The position numbers were made by a program, and so were the translations under genes. This document shows, one piece after another, positions 34,223 through 43,480 of a stretch of 64,000 nucleotides of DNA. The stretch comes from Cupriavidus malaysiensis (lineage in GTDB: Bacteria; Pseudomonadota; Gammaproteobacteria; Burkholderiales; Burkholderiaceae). Below the pieces are notes generated by a model, which worked only from the letters and a program-made list of their open reading frames with translations, was not told where the DNA came from and ran no database searches. The first letter of the stretch is position 1. The number at the start of each line of letters is the position of its first letter. The stretch is from positions 2,108,001 through 2,172,000 of the forward strand of contig NZ_CP017755.1 in NCBI RefSeq assembly GCF_001854325.1, read 5' to 3'.

Positions 34223-34710
34223 ACGAAGATCTCCTTCAGTGGCGCCTCATAGCGCGTCTTGATCAGGGCCGTCAATGCGGCCTCGTCCTGCAGGTCGAGC
34301 ACGTGCACCAGCAGGCGGCGGCGGTCCTCGCTCAGCTCGACACACAGGGTGCCGGGCGTCAGCGATACCACGCTGATCAGCGCCGTCAGGGCGATCTCGT
34401 GGTCGACATCGAGCGGCACCTCGATGAAGGCCGGGCGCAGCCGCGCCGGCGGGCCCAGCACCAGCAGCGCGACCTCCAGGTTGGCCATCACGATGTCGTA
34501 CAGCACCACCAGCGCCAGCCGCAGCAGCAGCCAGGGGTGGCGCACCTGCACCGGGCGCAGCCACAGCCCCTTGTCCATCACCAGCGCGATGGCCCAGGCC
34601 AGCACGGCCCCGGCCACCCAGTCGGCGGCGGAGAAGCCGTTGGACAGCAGCAGCCACAGCAGCAGCAGGATGGCGCTCAGCCAGGGATGGGGAAACAGGC
34701 GCTTCAGCAT
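34207..34710 (-). CDS. mnhE: Na+/H+ antiporter subunit E
   Basis: 167 residues. N-terminal membrane helices (LSAILLLLWLLLSNGFSAADWVAGAVLAWAIALVM) are followed by a cytoplasmic domain with VSLTPGTLCVELSEDRRRLLVHVLD, the recognisable MrpE motif. It starts 3 bp after subunit D. Confidence 0.93.
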   Translation of the reverse strand: MLKRLFPHPWLSAILLLLWLLLSNGFSAADWVAGAVLAWAIALVMDKGLWLRPVQVRHPWLLLRLALVVLYDIVMANLEVALLVLGPPARLRPAFIEVPLDVDHEIALTALISVVSLTPGTLCVELSEDRRRLLVHVLDLQDEAALTALIKTRYEAPLKEIFVCSPS

Positions 34711-34713
34711 GGT

Positions 34714-36252
34714 TCAGCCCTCCCTGCCCAGCACGGCCTGCACATAGCCGTTGCGATCGAGCAGCTGCGCCGCGGTGGCATCGAGGTAGGCGGTCAGCGG
34801 CCGCGCGAACAGCACCAGGGCCACGCCGGCGCCCACCAGGATGGCGCAGCAGGCCAGGCGCGCGCCATCCGGCTCGGCGTGGCCGCCGCCCTCGCGCGGC
34901 AGGCGCCACAGCAGGCGCGTGCCGGTGCGGCTGACCGCCACGATCAGCAGCAGGCTGGACAGCAGCAGCACCGGCCACAGCACCGCCGCCTGCGCCAGCG
35001 GCACCGCGCGCATCAGCAGGAACTTGCCGAAGAAGCCCGACAGCGGCGGCAGGCCGACCGCCGCCACCGCGGCCAGCAGGAACAGCACCGCCGGCAGGCT
35101 GCCGTGGCGGGCCGGCGGCGGCTCATGCTCGCCATGGCCGCCGTGGCCGCCATGAGCCGGCGCGGCGGCAGGCGCGGCCGCGCTGCCTTGGCCCGGCTCC
35201 AGGCAGTCGGCCAGCAGGAACAACGCCGCCGTGCACAGCGTGGTGCTCAGCAGGTAGTAGAGGGTAGCGCTCCAGGCCGCCGCGCCGGCCAGGCAGACGC
35301 CGGCCGCCAGCAACCCCACCGAGGTCATCACCAGGTAGGCGGCGAGCTGGCTCAGCCGGGTCGAGGCCAGCGCCCCCAGCGCGCCCAGCACCATGGTCGC
35401 CAGCGCCAGCCACCACAGTCCGTGGCGCAGGAAGCCGGCCAGCAGCCCGGCCTCGGCGCCGAACACCAGCGCGGTGAAGCGCAGGATGGCGTAGATGCCG
35501 ACCTTGGACATGATGGCGAACAGCGCCGCCACCGCGCCGCTGGTGCTGGCATAGGCGCGCGGCAGCCAGAAGTAGAGCGGGAAGACCGCCGCCTTCAGCC
35601 CGAACACCAGCATCAGCAATACGCCGGCCGCGCGCGCCAGCGGCAGCGTGCCGGCATCCAGGCGCGCCAGCCGCACGCCGAGGTCGGCCAGGTTGAGCGT
35701 GCCGGTGACGCCGTACAGGATGCCGATCGCGACCAGGAAGAAGGACGAACCCGCCAGGTTGATCAGCACATAGTGCAGCCCGGCGCCGACACGCTCGCGC
35801 CCGCCACCGTGCACCATCAGCGCGTAGGAGGCGATCAGCAGGATCTCGAAGAACACGAAGAGGTTGAAGAGGTCGCCGGCCAGGAAGGCGCCGTTCAGCC
35901 CCATCAGCTGGAACTGGAACATGGCGTGGAAGTTGCGCCCGAGCCGGTCGTCGCCACGCGCGGCGTAGAGTACGGCGGCGGTGGCCAGCAGCGCGCTCAG
36001 CACCAGCATCAGCGCGGCCAGCCGGTCGAGCTGCAGGGCGATGCCATAGGGCGCCGGCCAGTTGCCGAGCGCGTAGACCTGGATCGCGCCGCCGCTCGCC
36101 TGGGCCAGCAGCCAGGCCGCCAACGGCAGCTGCAGCAGCGTGGCGGCGACGCCGATGCCGCGCCGGTACCCCAACCAGTGCACCGGTACCATGGCCAGCA
36201 GGCTGCCGGCGAACATCGGCAGCAGGATGGGAAGCAGCAGGCCGTGGTTCAT
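34714..36252 (-). CDS. mnhD: Na+/H+ antiporter subunit D (NuoN/MrpD proton-pumping fold)
   Basis: 512 residues with about 14 membrane helices, homologous to complex I antiporter-like subunits. The conserved segments are present: FVFFEILLIASYALMVHGG with the helix-5 Glu, and FGLKAAVFPLYFWLPRAYASTSGAVAALFAIMSKVGIYAILR with the key Lys and the PLYFWLP.A signature. The start overlaps the stop of subunit C by 4 bp. Confidence 0.94.
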   Translation of the reverse strand: MNHGLLLPILLPMFAGSLLAMVPVHWLGYRRGIGVAATLLQLPLAAWLLAQASGGAIQVYALGNWPAPYGIALQLDRLAALMLVLSALLATAAVLYAARGDDRLGRNFHAMFQFQLMGLNGAFLAGDLFNLFVFFEILLIASYALMVHGGGRERVGAGLHYVLINLAGSSFFLVAIGILYGVTGTLNLADLGVRLARLDAGTLPLARAAGVLLMLVFGLKAAVFPLYFWLPRAYASTSGAVAALFAIMSKVGIYAILRFTALVFGAEAGLLAGFLRHGLWWLALATMVLGALGALASTRLSQLAAYLVMTSVGLLAAGVCLAGAAAWSATLYYLLSTTLCTAALFLLADCLEPGQGSAAAPAAAPAHGGHGGHGEHEPPPARHGSLPAVLFLLAAVAAVGLPPLSGFFGKFLLMRAVPLAQAAVLWPVLLLSSLLLIVAVSRTGTRLLWRLPREGGGHAEPDGARLACCAILVGAGVALVLFARPLTAYLDATAAQLLDRNGYVQAVLGREG

Positions 36253-36680
36253 GCGCCCTCCCCCGGGCGCGCGGCCGGCATCGCGATCGTATCCGCAGGC
36301 TCCGCCGCCTTGCCGGCATGCTCGTGCGCCGGTTCCGCGCGCCCCTGCTCCATGCGCTCCGCCATGCAGCCGTCGACATGGTCGCTGTCCGACAGCCCCA
36401 GCGAGCGCAGCGCCAGCACCATGACGAAGGCCGTCATGGCGAAGCTGATCACGATGGCGGTCAGCACCAGCGCCTGCGGCACGGGATCGGCATAGGCCGC
36501 GCCGGGCGCGATCACCGGCGGCTTGCCGGTCGACAGCCGCCCCATCGCCAGCAGGAACAGGTTGACGGCGTACGACACCAGGGTCAGTCCCATCACCACG
36601 GAAAAGATCCGCGCGCGCAGCAGCAGGTAGACCCCGCAGGACATCAGCACGGCCAGCGTCATGGCATAGGCAGCTTCCAT
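36249..36680 (-). CDS. mnhC: Na+/H+ antiporter subunit C (NuoK-like)
   Basis: 143 residues with three membrane helices (VLMSCGVYLLLRARIFSVVMGLTLVSYAVNLFLLAMG and ALVLTAIVISFAMTAFVMVLALRS), as in NuoK. TAIVISFAMTA matches the conserved second-half motif. A hydrophilic C-terminal tail of about 35 residues is longer than usual. The start shares one base with the stop of subunit A. Confidence 0.93.
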   Translation of the reverse strand: MEAAYAMTLAVLMSCGVYLLLRARIFSVVMGLTLVSYAVNLFLLAMGRLSTGKPPVIAPGAAYADPVPQALVLTAIVISFAMTAFVMVLALRSLGLSDSDHVDGCMAERMEQGRAEPAHEHAGKAAEPADTIAMPAARPGEGA

Positions 36681-39550
36681 CAGGCGTTCTCCTCTTGCAC
36701 TTGAAGTCCGGGCTGTTCCTGCTGTTCCTGCCGTTCCGGCTGCATTTCGCGATGCTTGACGCCCAGGTGCGACAGGATCAGCAGGGTCACGCCGATCACC
36801 GCGAGGTAGACCCCCAGGTCGAAGATCATCGCCGTGGCCAGCTCGATCTCGCCGAGCAGCGGCAGGTGGAAGTGGCCGAAGGCAGCGGTCAGGAAAGGGG
36901 CGCCGAAGGCCCAGCTGCCCGCTCCCGCCAGGCCCGCCAGCGCCACGCCGGCGCCGGCCAGCGCGCGGTAGTCCAGCGTGATGCGCGCCTCCGTCCACAG
37001 CACGCCGTTGGCGACGTACTGCAGCAGCAGCGCCACCGCCGTCACCAGCGCGGCGATGAAGCCGCCGCCGGGCAGGTTGTGGCCGCGCAACAGGATGAAG
37101 ACGGCCACCATCAGGGTGAGCGGCAGCATCAGCCGCGCCAGGATCGAGAGCAGCAGCGGATGCCCCTGGCGCGACCACGGGAAGCCGTTGGGCCCCAGGC
37201 CGGGCGCCGGCAGCCGCATACCCTTGAGCAGGGCCTGCACGGCCAGCGCGGTGACCACCAGCACGCAGACCTCGCCCAACGTATCGAAGCCACGGAAATC
37301 CACCAGGATCACATTGACCACGTTGTGGCCGCCACCGCCCTCCACGGCGTTGGCGAGGAAGAAGTCGCCGATGCTCTGGTAGGGCCGCGTCAGCACCGCA
37401 TAGGCCGCGCCGCCGAGCGCTCCGCCGGCCGCCAGCGCGATGGCGATGTCGCGCAGGCGCCGCCCCGGCCCGGGCGCCGGCGCGGCATCGACCGCGAGCG
37501 TGCTGCGCGGCATGAAATACAGCGCCAGCACCAGCAGCAGCACCGTCACCACCTCCACGCTGAGCTGGGTCAGCGCCAGGTCCGGCGCCGAGAAGCGCGT
37601 GAAGGCCAGTGCCACCAGCAGGCCGCAGGCACTCAGCAGGATCAGCGCGGTCAGGCGGTGCCGGTGGCTGGCCACCACGCCGAGCGCGCCCAGCGCCAGC
37701 AGCGCCATGCCGGCCGCGGTGGCGCCGTCGAGCGGACCGGCGGCCAGCGGCCCCGCCAGCGGCGCGGAGCCGGCCGCGCCCTGCCACCACGCCCAGGCCG
37801 GCAGCAACACCATGGCCGCCGCCAGGCAGGCCAGGTAGCGCTGCACCGAGCCATTCTCCAGCGCGCGCGTGATAGCGCGCGCGGTGCCCTCGGCCCAGGC
37901 CACCGCGGCCTCGAAGCGGTCGCGCGCGTTCCACGGCTGCAGGCTGACGAAGTAGCGGTGGAACACGCCGCGCCGGCGGAAGAACAGCACGGAGCCGGCC
38001 GCCATCGACACCGCGCTCATCAGCAGCGGCAGGTTGAAGCCGTGCCACAGGCTCAGGCTGTAGGCCGGCGGCGGCCCGCCCAGCGTGGCCACCGACGCCG
38101 CCGCCAGCAGCGCGCCGACGCTCAGCGAGGGCTCCAGCCCCACCACCAGGCAGATCACCACCAGCACCTCCACCGGGATCTTCATGTAGGGGCTGGGTTC
38201 GTGCGGCGGGTAGTGCGGCAGGTCCTCCGGCCGCGGCCGGCCGTCGAAGAACACACCGTAGATGAAGCGCAGCGAATAGCAGACCGTGAGCGCGCCGGCC
38301 AGCGTCGCCAGCGCCGGGATGACCCAGTTGAAGCTGCCCAGCAGTTCCTGCGCAAGGGTCTCGCCGAAGAACATCTCCTTGCTGAGGAAGCCGTTCAGCA
38401 GCGGCACGCCGGCCATCGACAGCGATGCCACGCTGGCCAGCAGCGCGGTATGCGGCATGTAGTGGCGCAGGCCGCGCAGCCGGTTCAGGTCGCGCGTGCC
38501 GGTCTCGTGGTCGATGATGCCCGCCGCCATGAAGAGCGACGCCTTGAAGACCGCATGGTTGAAGATGTGGAACAGCGCGGCGACCGTGCTGAGCTGGGTG
38601 TCGAGGCCGAACAGCAGCGTGATCAGGCCCAGGTGGCTGATGGTCGAATAGGCCAGCAGGCCCTTCAGGTCTTCCTGCAGCAGCGCCATGGCCGCGCCGA
38701 CCACCAGCGTGGCCAGGCCGGTCATGCTGACCAGGTAGAACCACAGGCCGGTGCCGTCCAGCACCGGGTAGAGCCGGGCCAGCAGGAAGACACCGGCCTT
38801 GACCATGGTGGCCGAGTGCAGGTAGGAGGAGACCGGTGTCGGCGCCGCCATCGCATGCGGCAGCCAGAAGTGGAAGGGAAACTGCGCCGACTTGGTGAAG
38901 GCCGCCAGCAGCACCAGCACCAGCACCGCCGGATAGAGCGGATGCTTCTGCACGGCGCCCGCCTGCGCCAGGACCGCGCTCAGCTCGAAGCTGCCGGCGA
39001 TATGGCCGAGCAGCAGCACGCCGGCCAGCAGCGCGAGGCCGCCGCCGCCGGTGACCGTCAGGGCCATGCGCGCGCCCTTGCGCGCGTCGGCGCGGTAGGA
39101 CCAGAAGCCGATCAGCAGGAAGGAGACCAGGCTGGTCATCTCCCAGAACACCAGCAGCTGCAGCAGGTTCTCCGACAGCACCACGCCCAGCATCGCGCCC
39201 ATGAAGAGCAACAGCAGGGTGAAGAAGCGGATGGTGGAGCGGCTGCGCGGCAGGTAGTAGCGCGCGTACAGGCAGACCAGCAGGCCGATGCCGAGCACCA
39301 GCAGGGCGAAGGCGAAACCGAGCCCATCCAGGCGCAGGCTCAGGTTGAGTCCGGCGGACTCCAGCCAGGGACGGCGCCAGACCAGCACGTGGCCGCCCAG
39401 CACGTCTGCGCCGACGCCGGCCAGCACCGCCAGTCCGGCCAGGGGCGCGGCCAGCGCGAGCCAGCTCGCGCGGTCCTCCGCGGCGCGGTACGCCAGCGGC
39501 AGCAGCGCGGCGCACAGCACGGGCAGCGCTATCAGCAGGATCATCACCAT
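36680..39550 (-). CDS. mnhA: Na+/H+ antiporter subunit A (fused A/B, NuoL-like)
   Basis: 956 residues. The NuoL-like part (1-about 640) carries the antiporter signatures FWEMTSLVSFLLIGFW with the helix Glu and FTKSAQFPFHFWLPHAMAAPTPVSSYLHSATMVKAGVFLLARL. The C-terminal region (about 640-950) has the MbhD/MrpB helices (LTQLSVEVVTVLLLVLALYFMP; GHNLPGGGFIAALVTAVALLLQYVANG). The MrpB domain is thus fused, so no separate B gene exists. Together with C-G this forms a complete cation/proton antiporter for alkali and salt tolerance. First gene of the operon. Confidence 0.95.
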   Translation of the reverse strand: MVMILLIALPVLCAALLPLAYRAAEDRASWLALAAPLAGLAVLAGVGADVLGGHVLVWRRPWLESAGLNLSLRLDGLGFAFALLVLGIGLLVCLYARYYLPRSRSTIRFFTLLLLFMGAMLGVVLSENLLQLLVFWEMTSLVSFLLIGFWSYRADARKGARMALTVTGGGGLALLAGVLLLGHIAGSFELSAVLAQAGAVQKHPLYPAVLVLVLLAAFTKSAQFPFHFWLPHAMAAPTPVSSYLHSATMVKAGVFLLARLYPVLDGTGLWFYLVSMTGLATLVVGAAMALLQEDLKGLLAYSTISHLGLITLLFGLDTQLSTVAALFHIFNHAVFKASLFMAAGIIDHETGTRDLNRLRGLRHYMPHTALLASVASLSMAGVPLLNGFLSKEMFFGETLAQELLGSFNWVIPALATLAGALTVCYSLRFIYGVFFDGRPRPEDLPHYPPHEPSPYMKIPVEVLVVICLVVGLEPSLSVGALLAAASVATLGGPPPAYSLSLWHGFNLPLLMSAVSMAAGSVLFFRRRGVFHRYFVSLQPWNARDRFEAAVAWAEGTARAITRALENGSVQRYLACLAAAMVLLPAWAWWQGAAGSAPLAGPLAAGPLDGATAAGMALLALGALGVVASHRHRLTALILLSACGLLVALAFTRFSAPDLALTQLSVEVVTVLLLVLALYFMPRSTLAVDAAPAPGPGRRLRDIAIALAAGGALGGAAYAVLTRPYQSIGDFFLANAVEGGGGHNVVNVILVDFRGFDTLGEVCVLVVTALAVQALLKGMRLPAPGLGPNGFPWSRQGHPLLLSILARLMLPLTLMVAVFILLRGHNLPGGGFIAALVTAVALLLQYVANGVLWTEARITLDYRALAGAGVALAGLAGAGSWAFGAPFLTAAFGHFHLPLLGEIELATAMIFDLGVYLAVIGVTLLILSHLGVKHREMQPERQEQQEQPGLQVQEENA

Positions 39551-39770
39551 GCAGTTCTCCCCTTGTCACGCGACATGCCGGCACGGGAGCCCGCGCCCCG
39601 GTGGCGGCCTTGCCTGAGCCTCTCCGGGCCGCCGCCGTCCGGGCTCCATCATGACACAGGACGGTGGCCGATCGCGCGCGAAGTGCGCTGCCCGCATCGC
39701 CGGCGCTTCCCCCAGCGCCCGCTCGCCCGCCCCAAGCGTCCGCTCAGCGGCGCACGGCGCGCGCGTGGTG

Positions 39771-39917
39771 GCGGCCGCGTCCGGCGCCGAGGCGGAGGGT
39801 GTCGGCGCCTACCTGGTCGACGGCAAGATGGTCGACCGCCCCTTCGTCGAGCGGGCCCGCGCCATCGTCGCCGAGGCGGGCCGGCTCGGGCTGCTGCCGG
39901 GGCAGCCCGGCTGCTAG
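39771..39917 (+). pseudogene. 3' fragment of a CoA-ester lyase (HpcH/CitE) gene
   Basis: The open frame reads EGVGAYLVDGKMVDRPFVERARAIVAEAGRLGLLP, the C-terminal end of HpcH/HpaI or CitE-type CoA-ester lyases (GAY.LDGKM.D.P....A). Nothing upstream encodes the TIM barrel, so only about 45 codons remain. It marks a breakpoint between the antiporter operon and the serine hydrolase gene. The frame begins formally at 39651, but only the last part shows homology. Confidence 0.6.
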
Positions 39918-40023
39918 TCCACTGAATCCCTGAAATCGGTCGGTGCCTGCCATGCCAGGCGGGCTCATCGCATCGTTGCAAAGGCCGCTCGATTCCCAGA
40001 TGCGGTGAGCGACCAACGCGGCC

Positions 40024-41271
40024 TTAACGAGCAAACCGGTCGACGACCCCGCGCCACAAGGCGTCACGTTCGGCACCCAGGTGGGCACCGCTCGCATCAC
40101 CCGATGCATCCTGCCCCACCGCGAGATGGACCATAGTCAGCCGTGATTTCGGGTCGACGTAGATCGCCTGCCCATAGACACCCAGCAAAACGAAGCGCCG
40201 CGCGTCTCCGGGGAGAATCCAGGTCTGGAAGCCGTAACCGTAGTAGCGGCTGCCGTGATAGACCATCTGCCCCGGGCGAAATGGCGCTGGCTGGCGCGAG
40301 GCGTCCGTCATGTCCAGCAGGAAGTCGCGCGCCACCACTTGCCGGCCCTGCACCATGCCGTCGTTGGCGAGCATCGCGCCCAGGCGGGCATAGTCACGCG
40401 CGGTCGCGTTGAAACCGCCTTGGGCAAACGCCGAGCCGTCGGACTCGCGCACGAGATAGCTTGCCTTGGATTGCGCCCCCATCGGCATCCATAACGTCTC
40501 GTCGACGAAGTCGCACAGGCTGCGATGCGTGGCCGCCCGGAGCACCAGCCCCAGCACTTCCGTTTGCGCCCCCGCATAGTTGAATCGCGCACCCGGCGGA
40601 TCGGCACGTTCGTTCACCTGCGCGGCGGCCGCGAGCACGCCCTGCCTGGCAGCCGTGGCGAGGAATCGCGCTCGATCGTCGCCGGCAGTGTAGTCCTCGA
40701 CGTACTTGGCGCCCGAGGCCATGCGCAGCAGGTCGATGATGCGCGTTCCGCCGTACAGGGTGCCCGCCAACTCAGGCACGTACTGGTCGACCTGATCCTG
40801 CAGCGAGCGCAGGCTGCCCTCCTCCAGCGCCTTGCCTATGGCAAGTGCCACCAGCGTCTTGGCCATCGAGTTGGACAACATCCGCATGTGCTGCGTGCGG
40901 TCGTACCCGTAGTGCTCGGCCAGGATCACACCGTCCTGCACGATCAGGACGGCGGTTGCCCGCTGGTGCTGCATATAGTCCGCCAGCGTGTAATCGTGGC
41001 CGCGAAAGCGATAGCGGACGTCCGCTTCCTTGTCTGCACTCATGAGTGGCACCGGCTGATCGGCAGGCGCCAGCTCGCAAGACGGTGCGAGCCGATCCAT
41101 GCCGCTGAAGGAGCCGACGATGTAAGCGGGATCGTGGATGCGTGCCAGTGTCGGCGCCAGCGGATAGCCTTGCTTCCGGCCCAGCAGCTCTTCGTCGGGG
41201 GATGCCGCGGCGACGCGGCAAGCAAGCAGCCCACAGGCCGCATAGAGTGCGAGTGCTTTCATCAATGGCAT
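40024..41271 (-). CDS. serine hydrolase, beta-lactamase/6-aminohexanoate-dimer hydrolase-like, exported
   Basis: 415 residues. The N terminus MPLMKALALYAACGLLACRVAAAS is a signal peptide with a possible lipobox (LLAC). The Ser-x-x-Lys nucleophile motif is SMAK (Ser135, Lys138) in MRMLSNSMAKTLVALAIG. The second motif Tyr-x-Asn appears as YAG in RFNYAGAQTEVLGLVL, and the third, Lys/His-Thr-Gly, is represented by GVYGQ. The class C-like fold is clear and the family includes NylB and esterases. Ala in place of Ser in the YSN motif means substrate range may be unusual. It lies in a likely inserted segment with the AlkD-like gene. Confidence 0.82.
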   Translation of the reverse strand: MPLMKALALYAACGLLACRVAAASPDEELLGRKQGYPLAPTLARIHDPAYIVGSFSGMDRLAPSCELAPADQPVPLMSADKEADVRYRFRGHDYTLADYMQHQRATAVLIVQDGVILAEHYGYDRTQHMRMLSNSMAKTLVALAIGKALEEGSLRSLQDQVDQYVPELAGTLYGGTRIIDLLRMASGAKYVEDYTAGDDRARFLATAARQGVLAAAAQVNERADPPGARFNYAGAQTEVLGLVLRAATHRSLCDFVDETLWMPMGAQSKASYLVRESDGSAFAQGGFNATARDYARLGAMLANDGMVQGRQVVARDFLLDMTDASRQPAPFRPGQMVYHGSRYYGYGFQTWILPGDARRFVLLGVYGQAIYVDPKSRLTMVHLAVGQDASGDASGAHLGAERDALWRGVVDRFAR

Positions 41272-41502
41272 CGGGATCGGTCGGCTCGGGCCTGGTCCGC
41301 TGGATCATTGGATTTCGCTCGAATACTCGCATACGGAACATTGACGGGCGAAATTCAAATCATAAGACGCTTGCGTCCTGGGAGACAATCGTGACTAGCG
41401 CCCGGCTTGGTGCGAGGTGCTTCCCGAAACAGTACCAACTGGCTTCCGGTCATGGAATCTTCATATCATTCGCGCTGTGCACAAGCATCGGAGCCGACAA
41501 CC

Positions 41503-42219
41503 ATGAGGGCACGGCAGCCATCTTCCCCTACCGGCATCACTCCCGAGGCCTACGTCGGGCACGTCCGCCACGCGCTGCAGCCGCTGGCCGATCCGGCCGC
41601 GGCCGCCCGAATGCGCGCCTACATGCGCGATCAGTTTCCGTTTCTCGGCATTCCCACGCCGGCCCGCCGGCGGGCACTGCGCGCGCTGCCGACCGTGCCA
41701 TGGCGCGACCGCGAATGGGTGGCCGTCGCGCAACGGCTTTGGCGCGAACCCGAGCGCGAGTACCGTTATGCAGCCGCGGATCTGTTGCGCAAGTACGCAA
41801 AGCGGTTCGATCCCGCGCACATCGCGCCGATCCTCGCGCTCGCCCAAGCCGAGCCATGGTGGGACACCGTCGACAGCCTGGCCGTGACGATCGGCACCGT
41901 GATCGCGCGTGAGCGCAAGACCGGCGCCGACGCGCAGGCGCGCGCCGACGCCTGGATCGAGCACCGCTCGCCGTGGGTGCGGCGTATCGCGATGCTCCAC
42001 CAGCTCGGCTGGCGGCTGGAGACGGACGAGGCGCGCCTCTTCCGCTACGCTCGGACGCTGGCGCCGGAGTCCGACGTCTTCGTCCGCAAGGCAATCGGCT
42101 GGGCCCTGCGCGACTATGCGCATTGGAATCCGGCTGCCGTGTCGGCATTCCTCGCCGCGCATCGCGACCACCTTTCCGCGTTGACGGTGCGCGAGGCCAG
42201 GAAGCACTTGGAAGCTTGA
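41503..42219 (+). CDS. DNA alkylation repair protein, AlkD-like HEAT repeat family
   Basis: 238 residues. Short helical HEAT-like repeats run throughout, with the family signature VPWRDREWVAVAQRLWREPEREYRYAAADLLRKYAKRF, then WWDTVDSLAVTIGTVIARE and DVFVRKAIGWALRDYAHWNPAAVSAFL. The Trp-Trp-Asp in EPWWDTVDSLA holds the catalytic Asp and aromatic residues of AlkD, which excises bulky alkylpurines without base flipping. ATG 41503 has GGAGCCGACAACC upstream and removes an unlikely N-terminal extension. It is followed by an IS5-like scrap. Confidence 0.87.
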   Translation: MRARQPSSPTGITPEAYVGHVRHALQPLADPAAAARMRAYMRDQFPFLGIPTPARRRALRALPTVPWRDREWVAVAQRLWREPEREYRYAAADLLRKYAKRFDPAHIAPILALAQAEPWWDTVDSLAVTIGTVIARERKTGADAQARADAWIEHRSPWVRRIAMLHQLGWRLETDEARLFRYARTLAPESDVFVRKAIGWALRDYAHWNPAAVSAFLAAHRDHLSALTVREARKHLEA

Positions 42220-42263
42220 CGACTGGCGTCACGTGGATTTTCAGCGGCGAATGGCGGGGGGAC

Positions 42264-42371
42264 TCAGTCGCCCAGCTGCACGGCCGCGACCGGGATGCCT
42301 TGTGCGTCGACGATGAGGTGAGGCCTGCGGCCGAGCTCGCGCCGGTCCGTTGGGTTGTGGCCCGTCAATAG
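42264..42371 (-). mobile_element. IS5-family transposase C-terminal scrap
   Basis: The minus strand encodes NPTDRRELGRRPHLIVDAQGIPVAA before a stop at 42264. This is the conserved NPTDR..LG...HL.VD..G.P segment of IS5/IS427-type DDE transposases, including the first catalytic Asp region. No start, inverted repeats or remaining transposase sequence are present. The element is a remnant next to the AlkD gene. Confidence 0.65.
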
Positions 42372-42375
42372 CCTC

Positions 42376-43263
42376 TCAGGGGTGCCCGAAGCGCGCCAGG
42401 CAATGCCACACGCGCTTCAGCGCCTGCGGGTCATGGGCACCGCTGCGCGCGGCTTCGCCCAGCATGGCCGGGGTCAGCACGCCGCCGCGCGCCAGGGCCC
42501 GGCCCAGCCGCGCGACGTCCGCGCCGCGGTAGTCCGGGTGGGCGCCCAGCACCTCGGCATGCACGCGGAAGCCTGCGTGCCATTCGATGGCGCACGGCAG
42601 CCCCGCCGCCAGCGCCTCGACCTCGGTGCCGCGGAAGCTCGGATCGAGCACCAGCGCCTCGACATCGTCGGCCAGGCGCAGCGGCCCGTGGACATGGGCC
42701 TCGATGTAGCCGTCCAGCAGGTCCGCATCCGGCCGCATGCGCGCGGCGGCGACCAGCGGCAGCAGCGCCATGCGGCCGGGCACGCCGAAATGCGCCGGCT
42801 CGAAGAAGCTGTCGGGGAAGCAGAACGTGCAGCGCGCCAGCACCTCGGCGCGCAGGCGCAGGTGGGCGGAGCCGAAGCGCGGCGAGCCGCCGGTGCCGCC
42901 GCGCCGGTCGTCGAGCGCGCCGTACTTGGGCCGCTGCGCCGCCGGCTCGCCGTCGTAGGCGCCCTCGAAGATACGGCTCTCCCAGCGCCAGCGCTCCCCG
43001 CCCGGATGGGCGCTCAGGCCGCCGTTGCTGGTGCCGGTCTCGAACTGCGAGCGGTAGACACCGTCCACCGCCAGCCGGCGCAGGATGGGCTCACCGTCGT
43101 GCAGCCGGTCCGGATGGAAGTTCAGGGTGATGCGCAGGTCCGGGGCGAGCGGTCCGCCTGCGCTGCGCGCGGCGACACCAGCCAGCGCCCGTGCCTGCGG
43201 CGAGCCGGGTGGCGGCAGCCAGGCGGCAGGGCGGGACGGGCGGGATTCCGTTGCGGGTGGCAT
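42376..43263 (-). CDS. DUF3626 domain-containing protein
   Basis: 295 residues. Conserved blocks of the family are all present: LRITLNFHPDRLHDGEPILRRL, VYRSQFETGTSNGGL, GAYDGEPAAQRPKYGALDDRRGG and SPRFGSAHLRLRAEVLARCTFCFPDSF. The biochemical role of the family is unknown. Charged and polar, it has no signal peptide or membrane helix. ATG 43263 gives a short Pro-rich leader before the conserved core. It ends close to an IS5 scrap. Confidence 0.83.
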   Translation of the reverse strand: MPPATESRPSRPAAWLPPPGSPQARALAGVAARSAGGPLAPDLRITLNFHPDRLHDGEPILRRLAVDGVYRSQFETGTSNGGLSAHPGGERWRWESRIFEGAYDGEPAAQRPKYGALDDRRGGTGGSPRFGSAHLRLRAEVLARCTFCFPDSFFEPAHFGVPGRMALLPLVAAARMRPDADLLDGYIEAHVHGPLRLADDVEALVLDPSFRGTEVEALAAGLPCAIEWHAGFRVHAEVLGAHPDYRGADVARLGRALARGGVLTPAMLGEAARSGAHDPQALKRVWHCLARFGHP

Positions 43264-43480
43264 CTTCGGCGGCGTTGGACGCAGTTGCCGTCGATTATCC
43301 GCAATGGCCCCGCATCGCGCCAGCGCCGGCTCCCTGCCCCCGGCTTCCGCGCCTCCAGCCAGTTCGCGCAAGACATCCTGGCCCGCCTTGCTTAGCCTTT
43401 GCAGCCAGCCCGGCTTCCGGCCCCCGACTGCCGGCGGCCGGCGCCGCCAACCCGCCCGCCACGCCAGGAGACACGTACAG

